Source of the DNA: Mogibacterium diversum
GTDB taxonomy: Bacteria; Bacillota; Clostridia; Peptostreptococcales; Anaerovoracaceae
DNA length: 64,000 bases
Assembly (NCBI RefSeq): GCF_002998925.1
Contig: NZ_CP027228.1
Location: 1,054,001 to 1,118,000 of the forward strand
Reading direction: 5' to 3'
In this document: piece after piece, positions 63,039-64,000 of the stretch
Position numbering within the stretch: position 1 is the first letter of the stretch
How the letters are laid out: each line of letters opens with the position of its first letter
The notes under the pieces: generated by a model
What the model was told of the DNA's origin: nothing
Database searches by the model: none
The model's input: the letters and a program-made list of their open reading frames with translations, nothing else
Made by a program: the position numbers and the translations under genes

Positions 63039-63452
63039 TTACTTCCTAAATCTAATAGGCATGACTAATCCGACAATTTTTTCATCTTCTTTGATATAAA
63101 TCGGATGTTGTTCCCCTTCACACCAAAATGTTGAACTTTTTGTGTTAAAATTTTTCAGAAGATTTTTAGAACAATGTATATTTATTCGATTATTTCTAAA
63201 AATATTACACTTGATTTTATTAATCTGTTTCTCTTGAGGAAGTAGATTCACTTCTTCCAAATCATGTTTTGCGAATAAAACTCTCATTGTTTTCTTCTTC
63301 AAGTAGTCAATATTTATCATAAACTCATCATACGGGATTCTATAAACGATTGTTCCTTCGGGATTCATCAAGCATATATCATTATCGATAATTTCATACA
63401 TCCATGAACGTTCGGAATCAATGATATCTTTCATAATATTTTTAATCTTCAC
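63039..63452 (-). CDS. Uncharacterised phage protein
   Basis: 137 residues, no family recognised. Mixed charged, with IRYRIPYDEFMINIDYLKKK-like strands (VYRIPYDEFMINIDYL) in the middle and five cysteines or histidines scattered late (NIHCSKN, FWCEGEQHPIYI). No membrane helix. It overlaps the MazG-like gene by 11 bases, so it belongs to the early operon. Confidence 0.6.
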   Translation of the reverse strand: MKIKNIMKDIIDSERSWMYEIIDNDICLMNPEGTIVYRIPYDEFMINIDYLKKKTMRVLFAKHDLEEVNLLPQEKQINKIKCNIFRNNRINIHCSKNLLKNFNTKSSTFWCEGEQHPIYIKEDEKIVGLVMPIRFRK

Positions 63453-63756
63453 GGTATATACTCCTTTCTTTGCTGAACCCTTCGGGATAGCGTTTCATTA
63501 GTTTATCGATATTTTTCTCGAACACCTCAGATAAATCTATATCGCACATTTTAGCAATAACGGCTAAATACCATGAGCAATCTCCGAGTTCCTTGATTAG
63601 TTCGTCACGGTCGAGATCGTGACCGTGATACAAATATTTCTTTAAAATATCGACCGTTTCCCCACACTCCCCAGCCAAGCCAAGACCAGCGTTGGCAAGT
63701 GTAAATTCTTCTGTAACTGTACGCATACAAGCGTTTTGATAATCATTAGCTAACAT
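63442..63756 (-). CDS. MazG-like nucleotide pyrophosphohydrolase
   Basis: 104 residues. The GLAGECGETVDILKKYLYHG helix and ELIKELGDCSWYLAVIAKMC make up the ExxE...ExxD metal site of all-alpha NTP pyrophosphatases. Such phage MazG-like proteins act on non-standard or host nucleotides during infection. GAGGGG, overlapping the stop of the gene before, serves as ribosome-binding site. Confidence 0.88.
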   Translation of the reverse strand: MLANDYQNACMRTVTEEFTLANAGLGLAGECGETVDILKKYLYHGHDLDRDELIKELGDCSWYLAVIAKMCDIDLSEVFEKNIDKLMKRYPEGFSKERSIYRED

Positions 63757-63759
63757 AAT

Positions 63760-63918
63760 TTACCCCTCTATGTACACCATTTTAGAATCTCGATAAACAT
63801 CCATAGCTGGTGTAGTTTCAAAATCAATACCATCATCCGTGTATCTCATTGTTGATAATCTCGCTTCATAATCAAGAGGATACACCATTAATAATTCAAT
63901 CAATTGTTCTACCGTCAT
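63760..63918 (-). CDS. Small phage protein
   Basis: 52 residues, ATG 63918 behind GGTGG, TAA at 63760. It starts MTVEQLIELLMVYPLDYEAR, a form often seen in small phage proteins (T-ELI-LL---P-D-EV), and ends with SKMVYIEG. Function unknown. It overlaps the 3' end of an open frame coming from the window edge. Confidence 0.65.
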   Translation of the reverse strand: MTVEQLIELLMVYPLDYEARLSTMRYTDDGIDFETTPAMDVYRDSKMVYIEG

Positions 63919-64000
63919 GACAACCACCACCATAATAATTTTGAAAATAAACCGATTAAAATTAAGTCACAAGCTAGAAACGCATCATTTGCGAATTTAG
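63915..64000 (-). CDS. C-terminal end of a hydrophobic phage protein (partial)
   Basis: A frame open from the window edge to TGA at 63915 reads KFANDAFLACDLILIGLFSK and LLWWWLS: one likely membrane helix. It overlaps the next start by four bases (ATGA), as phage operon genes do. Only 27 codons are visible, so it is tentative. Confidence 0.4.
   Translation of the reverse strand, partial: KFANDAFLACDLILIGLFSKLLWWWLS

Larger units (their letters stand above)
45700..64000 (-). mobile_element. Siphovirus-type prophage, late half (continues beyond the window)
   Basis: From the rpsI terminator on, every gene reads leftward and the order is that of a tailed temperate phage: lysis, tail tip, tape measure, tail tube, head-tail joining, capsid, scaffold, MuF, portal, terminase, late regulator. 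Genes overlap tightly and the DNA is AT-richer than the host part. Neither integrase nor repressor is in the window, so the right end lies further on. Placement directly behind rpsI suggests that the 3' end of rpsI or the bases after it serve as attachment site (inference). Confidence 0.93.

Overview
The window looks like the chromosome of a low-to-moderate GC, anaerobic Firmicute (Eubacteriales). The pointers are a nine-subunit V-type ATPase operon, a class B sortase, WalJ- and RlmH-type genes, an L13/S9 operon and Gram-positive surface proteins with C-terminal anchors. A relative of Mogibacterium/Anaerovoracaceae is my best guess. That rests on general gene style, not on a database comparison.

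Host part, 1-45692. From the left: the start of a PLP racemase-like gene and two overlapping tandem acyl-CoA synthetases; a phosphoribosyltransferase; a nitroreductase; a HisC-like aminotransferase; sortase B; a phosphohexomutase; an NfeD-like membrane protein. The V-ATPase operon (18869 down to 10280) has its own promoter and terminator, and its K subunit carries the full set of Na+-binding residues. Next come a LysR/EamA divergent pair with a palindromic operator candidate, then a leftward housekeeping stretch: rlmH, walJ-like, addB-like, a HAD phosphatase, prfB with the programmed +1 frameshift intact, secA and a CorC/HlyC protein. After that are a histidine phosphatase, an HD-domain protein, tRNA-Arg(CCG), a transporter between two M20 amidohydrolases, an MscS channel, a GNAT acetyltransferase, a lipoprotein interrupted by an in-frame TGA, a 1056-residue surface protein, a second acetyltransferase, and rplM-rpsI.

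Prophage part, about 45700 to beyond 64000. A siphovirus-type prophage lies directly downstream of rpsI. All its genes read leftward, and the order is the late half of a temperate phage read backwards: lysis (46068-47469), tail tip and tail (47486-53391), head-tail joining (53391-55034), capsid and scaffold (55045-56539), MuF head protein plus a small partner (56672-58496), portal, terminase, a late regulator, and the end of the early region (MazG-like and small genes). The integrase and the other attachment end are outside the window.

The most interesting items are in the prophage. (1) The MuF head protein has a C-terminal domain with papain-like Cys, His and E-x-Q positions, followed by an overlapping 72-residue gene and a terminator, which fits a polymorphic toxin with its immunity gene. 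(2) A dense array of GGTTCAAGAT words surrounds an AT-rich core in front of the late regulator, and a structure of similar layout but different word (GGTGACAT) lies at the rpsI end. (3) The tail assembly chaperone pair is joined by a T-TTA-AAA slippery site. (4) A strong promoter followed within about 50 bases by a terminator sits just before terS, which suggests antitermination of the late operon.

Coordinates of short motifs were counted by eye and may be off by one or two bases.
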